This document shows, piece after piece, positions 45,361-53,823 of a DNA stretch of 64,000 nucleotides. A model generated the notes under the pieces. That model searched no databases. It had not been told where the DNA came from and saw only the letters and a program-made list of their open reading frames with translations. The position numbers and the translations under genes were made by a program. Source of the stretch: Novosphingobium fluoreni (GTDB lineage Bacteria; Pseudomonadota; Alphaproteobacteria; Sphingomonadales; Sphingomonadaceae); assembly GCF_014196615.1 (NCBI RefSeq), contig NZ_JACIDY010000003.1, positions 1 to 64,000 of the forward strand, written 5' to 3'. How positions within the stretch are numbered: position 1 is the first letter of the stretch; each line of letters starts with the position of its first letter.

Positions 45361-45585
45361 ATGGCTCGCGCCTTTTTCCGTCGCCGCAAGTCCTGCCCGT
45401 TCTCGGGCAAGAACGCGCCCGCCATCGACTACAAGGACGTGCGCCTGCTGCAGGGCTTCATGTCCGAGCGTGGCAAGATCGTTCCCAGCCGCATCACTGC
45501 GGTTTCCGCCAAGAAGCAGCGTGAGCTGGGCCAAGCTATCAAGCGCGCCCGCCACATCGGCCTGCTTCCCTACATCGTGAAGTAA
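45361..45585 (+). CDS. rpsR: 30S ribosomal protein S18
   Basis: This small-subunit protein has 74 residues, opening [20 protein letters not shown]. The conserved [25 protein letters not shown] and [21 protein letters not shown] segments are intact. It partners S6 on the platform. Confidence 0.97.
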   Translation: MARAFFRRRKSCPFSGKNAPAIDYKDVRLLQGFMSERGKIVPSRITAVSAKKQRELGQAIKRARHIGLLPYIVK

Positions 45586-45599
45586 GGAGGGCGAGACCC

Positions 45600-46193
45600 A
45601 TGGATATCATCCTCCTGGAGCGCGTCGAAAAGCTCGGCGCCATCGGCGATGTCGTTTCCGTCAAGGACGGTTACGCGCGCAACTATCTGCTCCCCAACAA
45701 GAAGGCCCTTCGCGCCAATGAGCGCAACAAGAAGGTCTTCGAAGCCAACCGCGCCAAGATCGAGGCCGAAAACGCCGAGCGCCGCACGGATGCGCAGAAG
45801 CATTCGAGCAATGTCGAAGGCAAGCAGGTCGTCCTGATCCGCGCCTCGTCGAACTCGGGCCAGCTTTATGGTTCGGTTTCGGTGCGCGACATCGTCGACG
45901 CGCTGAACGCCGACGGTGCCAAGGTGACCAAGCAGATGATCGTGCTGGAACGCCCGATCAAGACGCTCGGCATCTTCGACGTGCGCGTTTCCCTGCACCC
46001 CGAGGTTTCGGTGGGCGTAAAGGTCAACGTCGCGCGTTCGCCGGACGAAGCCGAACTGCAGTCGCAGGGCGTGGACGTCATGGCCTCAATGTTCGAAGCC
46101 GACACCAGCGGCTTCACCGAACGTCGTGACCCCAGCCTCGAACCGGGCGAAATCGTCCAGGACGAGGACGAGGCCACCGAAGCGCAGGCCTGA
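45600..46193 (+). CDS. rplI: 50S ribosomal protein L9
   Basis: This large-subunit protein has 197 residues. The N-terminal domain starts [30 protein letters not shown], followed by the long connecting helix and the C-terminal domain. Compared with the 149-residue E. coli protein there is an extra acidic C-terminal tail of about 40 residues (ends EDEATEAQA), as in other sphingomonads. AAGGAGG-type spacing precedes the ATG. A strong terminator follows. Confidence 0.96.
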   Translation: MDIILLERVEKLGAIGDVVSVKDGYARNYLLPNKKALRANERNKKVFEANRAKIEAENAERRTDAQKHSSNVEGKQVVLIRASSNSGQLYGSVSVRDIVDALNADGAKVTKQMIVLERPIKTLGIFDVRVSLHPEVSVGVKVNVARSPDEAELQSQGVDVMASMFEADTSGFTERRDPSLEPGEIVQDEDEATEAQA

Positions 46194-46222
46194 AGCCCGC
46201 GCTATATCGGCTGACAAAAAAG

Positions 46223-46256
46223 GCCCCCGCATCCGAAAGGACGCGGGGGCTTTTTT
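46223..46256 (+). terminator. Intrinsic terminator of rpsF-rpsR-rplI
   Basis: GCCCCCGC (46223-46230) pairs with GCGGGGGC (46243-46250), with an inner TCC-GAAA-GGA tetraloop stem, then six T. The A run before the left arm makes it partly active on the other strand too. Confidence 0.92.
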
Positions 46257-46356
46257 GTGTCGATACCGGGATGCGTTGGCGGAGCCCGCGTTCTGCGGCT
46301 CGCGGCTTCATCCGCGGCATTACTGTCTCTGTCCCCCTTCCCGAAACCCAAACTTC

Positions 46357-46451
46357 GTCATTCCCGTGCAGGCGGGAATCCATTTCCGGCACTCCCGGTT
46401 TGATGAAGGCTAAGCGCAAACTGGTGCTATCGGCTTGCCAGCGGGAATGAC
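46357..46451. repeat. 95-bp element with GTCATTCCCG inverted ends
   Basis: GTCATTCCCG (46357-46366) and CGGGAATGAC (46442-46451) are exact inverted ends; an additional GGCGGGAATCC lies just inside the left end. The size and ends look like a small non-coding transposon derivative or compound REP. No coding sequence is inside. Confidence 0.55.
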
Positions 46452-46500
46452 CAAGGTGTGAGGGGAAGGCGTTTGAGAGTGGTGGCGGCAATCGGATGTC

Positions 46501-46529
46501 TTGACATAAAGAACCATATAGGTTATACG
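46501..46529 (+). promoter_or_regulatory. Strong sigma-70-like promoter with overlapping AACC-N5-GGTT
   Basis: TTGACA (46501-46506), a 17-bp spacer and TATACG (46524-46529). The spacer contains AACCATATAGGTT, a symmetric operator-like site that touches the -10. This is the best promoter match in the window and faces into a non-coding island. Confidence 0.6.
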
Positions 46530-46553
46530 CCGCAGTTATCGGAGAAATCCGAC

Positions 46554-46664
46554 ATGGCGGGTGCGGGTGGACGAAGGCCTCGTTCTAAACGTCCCGCGCC
46601 TTGCGGCCGGCGCTCAAGACGGGCGCCTGCACCGCGATGCAAGACTTCAACCCGCCGGCACTAG
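46554..46664 (+). CDS. Possible 36-residue arginine-rich peptide
   Basis: The ATG at 46554 follows GGAG by nine bases and lies 25 bp after the promoter at 46501. The 36-residue product has 11 Arg and 2 Lys (MAGAGGRRPRSKRPAP...). Its end overlaps the arms of a long hairpin, so the frame may simply lie in a structured small RNA. No family is recognised. Confidence 0.3.
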   Translation: MAGAGGRRPRSKRPAPCGRRSRRAPAPRCKTSTRRH

Positions 46665-46719
46665 CGCCGGAGATGGGGCCGGCGGGCTTTTGCGAGCTTT
46701 TCCCGCCGGTCGTCTTGCA
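46638..46719. terminator. Nested hairpin, candidate terminator of the 46.5-kb transcript
   Basis: Outer arms TGCAAGAC (46638-46645) and GTCTTGCA (46712-46719) enclose CCCGCCGG (46651-46658), which pairs with CCGGCGGG (46679-46686); CTTTT follows the inner stem and a second CCCGCCGG copy lies at 46702-46709, so alternative pairings exist. The rest of 46720-46904 holds nothing convincing. Confidence 0.5.
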
Positions 46720-46904
46720 CGTTGAAAGCCGAGCGTGTGGTCCTGCTTTCGCGTTCCCCCGCTCGCCGGTCGCACGATGGAATGCCGAGCCAAGCCTGTC
46801 GCGCCAGGCCAGCGCCGGCCGCAACGCCTGCTTTGAACATACCCCCGGCGTTATCCCGCGCTCGCCAGCGGGGAATCAGGCGTGTCCGGGATTGTCGCGA
46901 AAGG

Positions 46905-47303
46905 TCATCCCGCCGTGGCAGGCGCAGCCAAGGGGAAGAAGGGGATCGCCGCGCGCAGCGGTTCACCGTGTTCGCGCTCGAACGTATAGTAGCCTTCCAT
47001 GCTGCCGTGCGGCGTGGAAAGCGGGCATCCGGAGACATAATCATGGCTCTGGCCGGGCTTCAGCAGCGGCTGTTCACCGACAACGCCATCGCCCTCCACG
47101 AAATTGACGATGCCGTGACCATCGGTGATCCGCCAATGCCGCGTCACCAGGCGCACGGCTTCGTTGGAATCGTTCTCGATGCGAATGTGATAGACCCAGA
47201 ACCACTTCCCCGCCTCAATGCGCGATTGCTCGGGCAGAAAGTTCACCGCGACCCGCACGGTGATGCCATCGGTGATGGCGGTATGCTGGAACAGCTCCTT
47301 CAT
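46905..47303 (-). CDS. apaG: ApaG (Co2+/Mg2+ efflux-associated domain protein)
   Basis: This 132-residue single-domain protein has a fibronectin-III-like fold. It opens MKELFQHTAITDGITVRV; the conserved WVYHIRIEN, WRITDGHG and the pyrophosphate-binding-like VVGEQPLLKPGQ and SMEGYYTF segments are intact. The role is unsettled; it was first linked to cobalt resistance and Ap4A metabolism in enterobacteria. It lies 115 bp after metZ on the same strand, a common alphaproteobacterial pairing. GTG at 47312 is an alternative start. Confidence 0.92.
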   Translation of the reverse strand: MKELFQHTAITDGITVRVAVNFLPEQSRIEAGKWFWVYHIRIENDSNEAVRLVTRHWRITDGHGIVNFVEGDGVVGEQPLLKPGQSHDYVSGCPLSTPHGSMEGYYTFEREHGEPLRAAIPFFPLAAPATAG

Positions 47304-47418
47304 GATGAGCACGAGGGTAACGCTTGCGCCGCCCCGGTCAACCGCCTGCCCCAGAGATTCTTTTGCAGCTGCGAGGGAACCGATCCGCCGGCTCCCCGCG
47401 CAGTCCTGCCAAATCGTA

Positions 47419-48627
47419 TCAGAGCCCGGCCTTGGTGAACGCCTGATCCAGATCCTCGATCAGATCGTCGGCATCTTCCAGCCCGACGTTGAGGCGCAGC
47501 ATCCCTTCGCCGATGCCCATCGCCTCGCGCCCGTCGGGGCCCATGTTGTGATGGGTGCTGGACGCAGGGTGACACATCAGCGAACGCGAATCGCCGATGT
47601 TGTTGGAGATGTCGATCAGCTCCAGCGCATCCAGAACCGCGTGCGCCTGCGCACGCCCGCCATCGAGCACCATCGAGAAGATCGGCCCGCAGGCGTCCAT
47701 CTGCTTGTGCGCCAGCGCGTGCTGCGGGTGGCTTTCCAACCAGGGATGCAGGATCGTGGGCACGCGGCTTTCGACGAAACGGCCCACCTTCAACGCGTTC
47801 TCGCTCTGCCGGCGGGCGCGCAAGTCCAGCGTCTCCAGCCCCTTCAGCACCACCCAGGCGTTGAACGGCGAAAGGTTGGGCCCGGTGTTGCGCTGGAACG
47901 GCAGCAGTTTGTCGTTGATGAACTCTTCGGTGCCGCAAACCGCACCTGCCAGCACGCGCCCCTGCCCGTCCATCAGCTTGGTGGCTGAATAGGCGACCAC
48001 GTCCGCCCCGAACTCCATCGGCCGCTGCAGCGCGGGCGAGCAGAACGCATTGTCCACCACCGAGGTGATGCCGTGCGCGCGCGCGAGGCCGCAGATGAAT
48101 TCGATATCGGCGATGTCCATCGTCGGATTCGCCGGGCTCTCGAAGAAGAAGACCTTGGTGTTGGGCCGGATCGCGGCTTCCCACGCGGCATTGTCCCGCG
48201 CGTCGATCGTCGTCACTTCCACGCCAAAGCGCGGCAGCAGGTGATCGCCCAGCCAGCGGCAGGAGCCGAAGGCGGCGCGGGCCGTCACCATGTGATCACC
48301 CGCCGAAAGCTGGCACAGCAGCGCCGCCGTCATCGCCGCCATGCCCGATGCTTGCGTGCGGCAAGCCTCCGCCCCTTCCAACAAGGCGATCCGTTCTTCC
48401 AGCATCGCCACCGTGGGGTTCTGCAGCCGCGAATAGGTCATGCCCTCTTCCTCGCCCGCGAAGCGCGCGGCGACGGTGGCAGCATCGTCGTAGGAGAAGC
48501 CCGAGGTGAGGAACAAAGCCTCGCTCGTCTCCCCCATTTCCGAGCGCCAGGTGCCGCCGCGAACGGCACGCGTGGCGGGTCGCCAGTGTTGGGTTTTGGT
48601 GCGATCTTGTCCGGTCGTGCGCTTCAT
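47419..48627 (-). CDS. metZ: O-succinylhomoserine sulfhydrylase
   Basis: This PLP enzyme makes homocysteine directly from O-succinylhomoserine and sulfide for methionine synthesis. It has 402 residues from the ATG at 48627. The PLP lysine is Lys217 in SATKLMDGQGR. Cys/Met-metabolism family segments YSRLQNPT, ASGMAAM, ESPANPTMDIADI and NIGDSRSL are present. MetZ is preferred over MetB or MetC because of the adjacent apaG and the GQGRVLAG segment typical of this branch. It is divergent from the PMT gene. Confidence 0.9.
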   Translation of the reverse strand: MKRTTGQDRTKTQHWRPATRAVRGGTWRSEMGETSEALFLTSGFSYDDAATVAARFAGEEEGMTYSRLQNPTVAMLEERIALLEGAEACRTQASGMAAMTAALLCQLSAGDHMVTARAAFGSCRWLGDHLLPRFGVEVTTIDARDNAAWEAAIRPNTKVFFFESPANPTMDIADIEFICGLARAHGITSVVDNAFCSPALQRPMEFGADVVAYSATKLMDGQGRVLAGAVCGTEEFINDKLLPFQRNTGPNLSPFNAWVVLKGLETLDLRARRQSENALKVGRFVESRVPTILHPWLESHPQHALAHKQMDACGPIFSMVLDGGRAQAHAVLDALELIDISNNIGDSRSLMCHPASSTHHNMGPDGREAMGIGEGMLRLNVGLEDADDLIEDLDQAFTKAGL

Positions 48628-48723
48628 GGCCCGCCATCTACGAGCGTGTGGGCGCAAGGACAAGCGGCTGCTTTGCGCGAAGCGCTTGCCGCCGCCCCGG
48701 CAGGCCCGTATGCCGCCGCCGCG

Positions 48724-50007
48724 ATGCTGACATCCCTGCCCCGGACGCGCGACCCCCTCACCTGGTGCATGGCGATCGCCGTGGTATTCCTGATCGTGTG
48801 CCTGCACCGTCTCGGCATCCCGAACAAGATCTATTTCGACGAGGTCCACTACGTCAAAGCGGCGCGCAAGATGCTGCTGGGCCTGCCCGCCAATCGCGAG
48901 CATCCGATGCTGGGCAAGGAGGCGATCGCCGCGGCGATGGCGCTGCTGGGCGATCGGCCCTGGTCCTGGCGAATCCCCTCGGTGCTGTTCGGCGCGCTGG
49001 GGCTGCACGCTTACGGCCGGTTCATCTGGTACCTGACCGGCCGGCGCGCGGTGACGATCATGGCGATGGTGCTGATGGCCACGAATTTCGTGTGGCTCGT
49101 CCTCAGCCGGATCGCGATGCTGGACATGGTGCAGGCTGGCCTGGGCATGGTGGCGCTGTGGCAGGTGACCGCCGCCTTTCGCGAACCGCGACGCCACGCC
49201 CGGCTGCGGCTGATCGCTGGCGGACTGGCCATGGGCCTATCGCTGGGCGCGAAATGGAGCATCGCGCCGATCCTGGTCCTGCCGGGCCTGACGTTCGTGG
49301 CCCTGCGGGTACGCGAAAGCGGCTGGCGCATCATCGGCCGCAAAGGCGCGGGGCCGATCCCGGGCATCTCACTTGTAGAGGCCGCGCTCTGGCTGGGGCT
49401 GGTCCCGTTGGCGGTCTATTGGCTGACCTATTTTCCCGGCTTCTTCTGGGCGCACAAGCCGATCGACCCCTTGGGCTTCATCGAGCAGCATCGTTACATG
49501 CTAAAGCTGCAGGACAGCGTGACCAAGCTGCATCCCTATCGCAGCGTGTGGTACATGTGGATGGTGGACTGGCGGCCGATCTGGTTCCTCTACCAGGTGA
49601 CGGACGGCGCGCAGCGCGGGATCATCCTGTTGGGCAATCCGGTCAGCATGATCGCCGGGCTGCCGGCGCTGGCCTGGTGCCTGTGGGCCGGGATCAAGCA
49701 GGCGCGGTGGGAGGCGCTGGCTCTGGTGGCGCTTTACGTGCTGACGCTGGGAGTCTGGGCGATCAACGGCAAGCCCATCCAGTTCTACTATCACTACCTG
49801 CTGCCCGCCGCGTTCCTGGCGGCGGCGCTGGCGCTGGCGCTGGAGGCGCTATGGCAGCGGCGCGATCGATGGCGCTGGCTGACACCCGCCACCTTGGCGG
49901 CCAGCGTGGGAATCTTCGTGTACTTCTACCCGATCATCTCGGCCGGAGCCCTGCACCACGGCAAGAAGAGCTACGCGCAGTGGATGTGGCTGGATAGCTG
50001 GCGGTAG
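48724..50007 (+). CDS. Protein O-mannosyltransferase-like (PMT/GT39) membrane glycosyltransferase
   Basis: This 427-residue inner-membrane protein has about ten spans. The first extracytoplasmic loop has YFDEVHYVKAARKML with the Asp-Glu pair essential in PMT enzymes; KPIQFYYHYLLPAAFLAAALALALE near the C-terminus matches the PMT_4TMC region. Such enzymes move mannose (or another sugar) from a polyprenyl phosphate donor to exported proteins. A GT2-GtrA enzyme that could make that donor is the convergent neighbour, across a REP palindrome. Confidence 0.85.
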   Translation: MLTSLPRTRDPLTWCMAIAVVFLIVCLHRLGIPNKIYFDEVHYVKAARKMLLGLPANREHPMLGKEAIAAAMALLGDRPWSWRIPSVLFGALGLHAYGRFIWYLTGRRAVTIMAMVLMATNFVWLVLSRIAMLDMVQAGLGMVALWQVTAAFREPRRHARLRLIAGGLAMGLSLGAKWSIAPILVLPGLTFVALRVRESGWRIIGRKGAGPIPGISLVEAALWLGLVPLAVYWLTYFPGFFWAHKPIDPLGFIEQHRYMLKLQDSVTKLHPYRSVWYMWMVDWRPIWFLYQVTDGAQRGIILLGNPVSMIAGLPALAWCLWAGIKQARWEALALVALYVLTLGVWAINGKPIQFYYHYLLPAAFLAAALALALEALWQRRDRWRWLTPATLAASVGIFVYFYPIISAGALHHGKKSYAQWMWLDSWR

Positions 50008-50066
50008 CGGCGGTTCGCGTAAGTCCGAGCCGTCACCCAAATTCCTAGGCCTAGCCTAAACCATCG

Positions 50067-50139
50067 CCGTTCGTGTCGAGCGAAGTCGAGACACGAGAGA
50101 GCCGCGCCAACGTGTCTCGACTTCGCTCGACACGAACGG
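50067..50139. repeat. Perfect 28-bp REP-like palindrome, 17-nt loop
   Basis: Arms 50067-50094 and 50112-50139 are exact reverse complements with core TTCGTGTCGAGCGAAGTC. It lies between the convergent PMT and GT2-GtrA genes. Confidence 0.88.
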
Positions 50140-50182
50140 AATATCTCAATCCTGACGGACTATCCGAAAGCCGGGTGAAACC

Positions 50183-51364
50183 TCAGTTCGCGCCGTACTT
50201 GCCCCAAACGAACTTGGACGAGAGCGCGAAATTCCACACCGAAGCCATGATCACGCCGGTCAGCGCCGCGGGGAATTCGTGGATACCGTAGTGCACCAGC
50301 ACCGAGGACACGCCGACGTTGGCGGTCAGGCCGACCGAGCATGTCAGCGCGAACTTGGCCCAGCCGCGCATCAGCGGCACGAAGCCGGTCAGCCGCTTGT
50401 CCGCATAAGTCAGCGCGTTGTTCAGGAAGAAGTTGAACGTCATCGCGCAGATCGCCGCGATCGTCTGACCCACTTCGAAAGCCCCGACCAACTGCCCCTT
50501 CAAGCCGGGAGCGGACCCGCCGAACAGCGCCAGGAACGCACCCAAAACCGCCATGTGGACCACGACGCCGACCGCGCCGATCGTGCCAAACAGCGCGAAG
50601 CGCGTGGGGATTATGCGGCCCAGCCACTTGTCGTACAGCCCCACCAGGAACTCGAACACGACGGTGCGATCCAGCTTGCTCTCCCCTTCCGCGCGTGCGG
50701 CGAAGTCGAGCGGGAATTCCTTTACGCGCAACGGCGTCTCCACGGTGGCAAGAATATCTAGAAGAATTTTGAAGCCGACGCCCGACAAACGGTGAGCGTC
50801 GGCCCGCAGTATTTCGGTGCGCAGCATGAAAAAGCCGCTCATCGGATCGGACAACTGCACGCCCGTCACCTTGCGGGCGAGCTTGTTGGCGAAGCCGGAG
50901 GCCTTCACCCGATCGGGGCGGTTCCACGCCTCCGTGCTGGCGCCTTCGCAAAAGCGCGAGGCGTAGGAGAGGTCGTACTCGCCCGATTTGATCGCGGCGA
51001 GCATGCCCGGCAGCAGCTTGGGATCGTGCTGGTGATCGGCGTCCATCACCGCGACGACGGGGGCCGCAGTGGCGCACATCCCCTCGATCGCGGCGGAGGA
51101 CAGGCCGCGCCGCCCGATCCGTTGGATCACTCGCAGGCGCGGATCGCGAAGCGAGATATCGCGCGCGGTATCGGCGGTGCCGTCCGGGCTGTTGTCATCG
51201 ACGACGATGGCTTCCCAGGCGACGCCCTGCAGCGCCGCGTCCAGCCTTTCGACCAGCGTTTCCAGGTTCTTGCGCTCATTGAACGTGGGCAGCACGATCG
51301 CAAGCTCAAGCGGCTTGGCGGCGGCGTGCACGGCCTGCGCAAGATCGGGACGGGGCATGTTCAT
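50183..51364 (-). CDS. Polyprenol-phosphate mannose synthase-like GT2 fused to GtrA
   Basis: This 393-residue bifunctional-looking protein starts with a GT2 domain (about residues 20-245) showing VLPTFNERKN, VVDDNSPDGTAD, the DADHQHDP metal and acceptor motif and SGFFMLR. A GtrA-like four-span membrane domain follows (about 260-393). The combination is that of Dpm1-type synthases that charge polyprenyl phosphate with mannose or another sugar and help flip it. ATG at 51364 is used; GTG at 51370 and ATG at 51358 are also possible. Confidence 0.88.
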   Translation of the reverse strand: MNMPRPDLAQAVHAAAKPLELAIVLPTFNERKNLETLVERLDAALQGVAWEAIVVDDNSPDGTADTARDISLRDPRLRVIQRIGRRGLSSAAIEGMCATAAPVVAVMDADHQHDPKLLPGMLAAIKSGEYDLSYASRFCEGASTEAWNRPDRVKASGFANKLARKVTGVQLSDPMSGFFMLRTEILRADAHRLSGVGFKILLDILATVETPLRVKEFPLDFAARAEGESKLDRTVVFEFLVGLYDKWLGRIIPTRFALFGTIGAVGVVVHMAVLGAFLALFGGSAPGLKGQLVGAFEVGQTIAAICAMTFNFFLNNALTYADKRLTGFVPLMRGWAKFALTCSVGLTANVGVSSVLVHYGIHEFPAALTGVIMASVWNFALSSKFVWGKYGAN

Positions 51365-51437
51365 GGACACGGGCTCTAGATGGTAAACCTGAAAGAAGCT
51401 TTAGTGCAATTTACTTTGCAACTCGGACAGTTGCCCA

Positions 51438-52496
51438 TCAAAGCGCGGCAAGGACCGCATCGCCGATCGCGCGCGTGCCATCGGTGCCGCCCAGGTCTCC
51501 CCCGCGCACCCCTTGCGCCAGCGCCTTGCCCACCGCGGCCTCAATCCGGGCGGCCTGGTCTTCCAGCCCGAAGCTGTGGCGCAGCAGCATCGCGGCGGAA
51601 AGAATCGTGGCCATCGGATTGGCGAGGCCCTGCCCGGCGATGTCGGGCGCGGAACCATGGATCGGCTCGTAGAGGCCGTAGGTGCCCTCAGCCAGGCTGG
51701 CCGAAGCGAGCAAGCCGATCGAGCCGACGCACATGCTGGCCTGATCGGACAGGATATCGCCGAACAGATTGCCGGTGACGATCACGTCGAACTGGCCGGG
51801 GTTCTTCACCAGCTGCATCGCGGCATTGTCCACGTACATGTGGCTCAGCTCGACCTCGGGATATTCGCGCGCAACCTCGATCACCACGTCGCGCCACAGC
51901 TGCGAGGTTTCCAGGACGTTCGCCTTGTCGACCGAGCACAGCTTCTTGGACCGGCCCATCGCCGCCTTGAACCCGGTGTGGGCGATGCGGCGCACTTCGT
52001 CTTCAGCGTAGGACATCATGTCCCAGCCCTGGCGGCGGCCATCATCGAGGGTGCGCGTGCCTTTCTCGCCGAAATAGACGTCGCCATTGAGTTCGCGCAC
52101 GATCAGCAGGTCGATCTTGGCGGCGACTTCGGGGCGCAGCGTGGTCAGGTCTTCCAGGCCCTTGAACACGGTGGCGGGTCGCAAGTTGGCGAACAGGCCC
52201 AACTCCTTGCGCAGACCTAGCACCGCCTGTTCGGGACGGAGGCGCCGCTCCAGATGGTCGAGCGAGAAATCGCCCACCGCGCCGAACAAGATCGCACCGC
52301 ATGACCGGGCGATCTCCAGCGTCTCAGGCGGCAGCGGGTGGCCATGCTTGCGATAGGCCGCGCCGCCCACATCACCCTCGACCAGCTCCAGGCCGGGCAG
52401 ATCGAGCGCCTGCAACACGCGAACCGCTTCGGCCGTCACTTCGGGGCCGATCCCGTCTCCGGCGAAAACCGCAATCCGCATCGCATCAGCGCTCAT
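51438..52496 (-). CDS. leuB: 3-isopropylmalate dehydrogenase
   Basis: This enzyme oxidises and decarboxylates 3-isopropylmalate in leucine synthesis. It has 352 residues from the ATG at 52496, with GAGGGA about eight bases upstream. [10 protein letters not shown], the substrate arginines in [17 protein letters not shown], the metal-site [13 protein letters not shown] and the NAD-specific [14 protein letters not shown] motif are intact. It lies 12 bp downstream of recO, and its end is near the GT2-GtrA start. Confidence 0.96.
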   Translation of the reverse strand: MSADAMRIAVFAGDGIGPEVTAEAVRVLQALDLPGLELVEGDVGGAAYRKHGHPLPPETLEIARSCGAILFGAVGDFSLDHLERRLRPEQAVLGLRKELGLFANLRPATVFKGLEDLTTLRPEVAAKIDLLIVRELNGDVYFGEKGTRTLDDGRRQGWDMMSYAEDEVRRIAHTGFKAAMGRSKKLCSVDKANVLETSQLWRDVVIEVAREYPEVELSHMYVDNAAMQLVKNPGQFDVIVTGNLFGDILSDQASMCVGSIGLLASASLAEGTYGLYEPIHGSAPDIAGQGLANPMATILSAAMLLRHSFGLEDQAARIEAAVGKALAQGVRGGDLGGTDGTRAIGDAVLAAL

Positions 52497-52508
52497 AACC
52501 GTAATCCC

Positions 52509-53117
52509 TCACGCCTCCCGGATGCGCGCCAGACGCTCGCGCAGGAGTGCGCGCGCCGCCATAACGTCTGCGCGCAGATCGGCAAGCGGGTAGCGCGCCA
52601 GTTCACGCCCGATACGATCGAAAGCGTCGAAGAAGGCCGGCCAATCGCCCTCCTCGGGCCGCTTGACGCTGACGCCGTAGCCCAGTTCGCGCAGCAGCAG
52701 CACCTCGTAGGACAACAGCGGCACCGCCCAGCCCGACGCGGACGGCGCGACGCAAAGGGCCGTCAGCAACGCACTCAGCGCATCGAACAGGCGCGGAAAC
52801 GGCTGACGCTCCGGCAAGGCGGAAGTGGTGAGCGCGGTGGTCCAGGCGATGGCGGCGGCAGGCAACGGCTCGCTCAGCCATGGCCCGCGGCTCTCGCGCA
52901 GTTCGATCCGGGCGAAGGGCAGCTGGCTTTCGACACGGGAGCGGACTTCGGCCTCCACCAGGTTGCCCGGCAGCAGCACCGGCCGCAAATGACGCCCGCG
53001 GCCGCCAGCGACATAGGCCCCCACCATCCCTGCGTCCGGGGTCAAAAGCCGCGCGATGACGGCGTTTTCCCCGTGAGCGTGATTGGCGCAGACAATGGCA
53101 GGGCCGCGAAATTGCAT
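52509..53117 (-). CDS. recO: DNA repair protein RecO
   Basis: This RecF-pathway protein loads RecA onto SSB-coated DNA. It has 202 residues, short against the roughly 240 of most family members. The N-terminal OB-fold has HGENAVIARLLTPDAGMVGAYVAGGRGR, followed by the helical domain ending SYEVLLLRELGYG. The zinc-finger cysteines found in some RecO proteins are missing. It sits 12 bp before leuB in an operon-like arrangement. Confidence 0.88.
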   Translation of the reverse strand: MQFRGPAIVCANHAHGENAVIARLLTPDAGMVGAYVAGGRGRHLRPVLLPGNLVEAEVRSRVESQLPFARIELRESRGPWLSEPLPAAAIAWTTALTTSALPERQPFPRLFDALSALLTALCVAPSASGWAVPLLSYEVLLLRELGYGVSVKRPEEGDWPAFFDAFDRIGRELARYPLADLRADVMAARALLRERLARIREA

Positions 53118-53194
53118 GATCGTGGTGTGAAGGTCACGCTTCCCAAGGGCAAGCGCTGTCCCGGATCAGGCCCGCAACCAGACCGACATTGCGA

Positions 53195-53460
53195 TCAGGC
53201 GACCACTTCCTTGCATTCCGCGCAAGGTTGCGCCGCCTTGGCGCGGTCGGCATCGATAGCGGGGTTCTGCGCCCGGCCCATCGTCCAGTTCCGACCCAGC
53301 CGCACGGAGGGGTTGGGCGCGCACCAGATTTCGCCGCTGTCGTTCAGCACGGTGACCCATATCAGGTATGCTCCTGACCATAGTCGATCATTCCGATCGC
53401 GTAGCCGTCGCCTTTTTCAAGCACATGCAGGGGTATGGTAGGATCAAGCTGCGTAAACAT
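53195..53460 (-). pseudogene. Conserved hypothetical gene broken by a one-base frameshift
   Basis: The ATG at 53460 begins MFTQLDPTIPLHVLEKGDGY... and continues to IDYGQEHT before a TGA at 53364-53362. Shifting frame at that point, the sequence goes on LIWVTVLNDSGEIWCAPNPS... and ends CAECKEVVA with a TGA at 53195. The join QEH-x-LIWV reads as one protein of about 88 residues if one base is added before CTG ATA TGG. Each part alone is too short to be noticed. The product resembles small hypothetical proteins (IDYGQEH..LIWV, ..EIWCAPNPxVR) I associate with sphingomonads; no function is known. A sequencing error would look the same. Confidence 0.6.
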
Positions 53461-53529
53461 GGGTCACTGCCTTCCGCTCCTAAAAACGTCAACGGAAGCA
53501 ATAAGTTGCAGCGACCCGAAGATCGGCGA

Positions 53530-53784
53530 TCAGCTTTGCTGGGAAAGCTTCGCTTCGAGGGCGGCCACGCGCAGCTTGAGGTCTTCGGCCTCTTCGCGCG
53601 CCTTGGCAGCCAGGTCCTTCACCGTGTCGAACTCTTCACGGCTGACGAAGTCCATCTCGCCCAGCATTTCACGAACGCGTTCCTTGGCGGAATCTCTGGC
53701 CTCACGGCCGACACCGGCAAGAGTACCGGCAGCGCTGTTCATCAGCTTGACGAAATCGGAGATGATGGGGTTTTCGCTTTGCAT
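53530..53784 (-). CDS. ubiK: UbiK-family ubiquinone biosynthesis accessory factor
   Basis: This 84-residue protein of the BMFP family (YqiC) has an amphipathic N-terminal segment (PIISDFVKLMNSAAG) for membrane contact and a C-terminal coiled coil from about residue 47 (SREEFDTVKDLAAKAREEAEDLKLRVAALEAKL). In enterobacteria it supports aerobic ubiquinone synthesis. It is upstream of the frameshifted gene on the same strand and follows tspO at a short gap. Confidence 0.88.
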   Translation of the reverse strand: MQSENPIISDFVKLMNSAAGTLAGVGREARDSAKERVREMLGEMDFVSREEFDTVKDLAAKAREEAEDLKLRVAALEAKLSQQS

Positions 53785-53823
53785 GGGCGCTAGATGGGCG
53801 GAAACGCGGCCCTTCGCAAGGGA

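Noticed and set aside
46661..47044. 127-codon minus-strand frame extending from the island into apaG
   Set aside because: Overlaps apaG in another frame and the hairpin region; composition is shadow-like.
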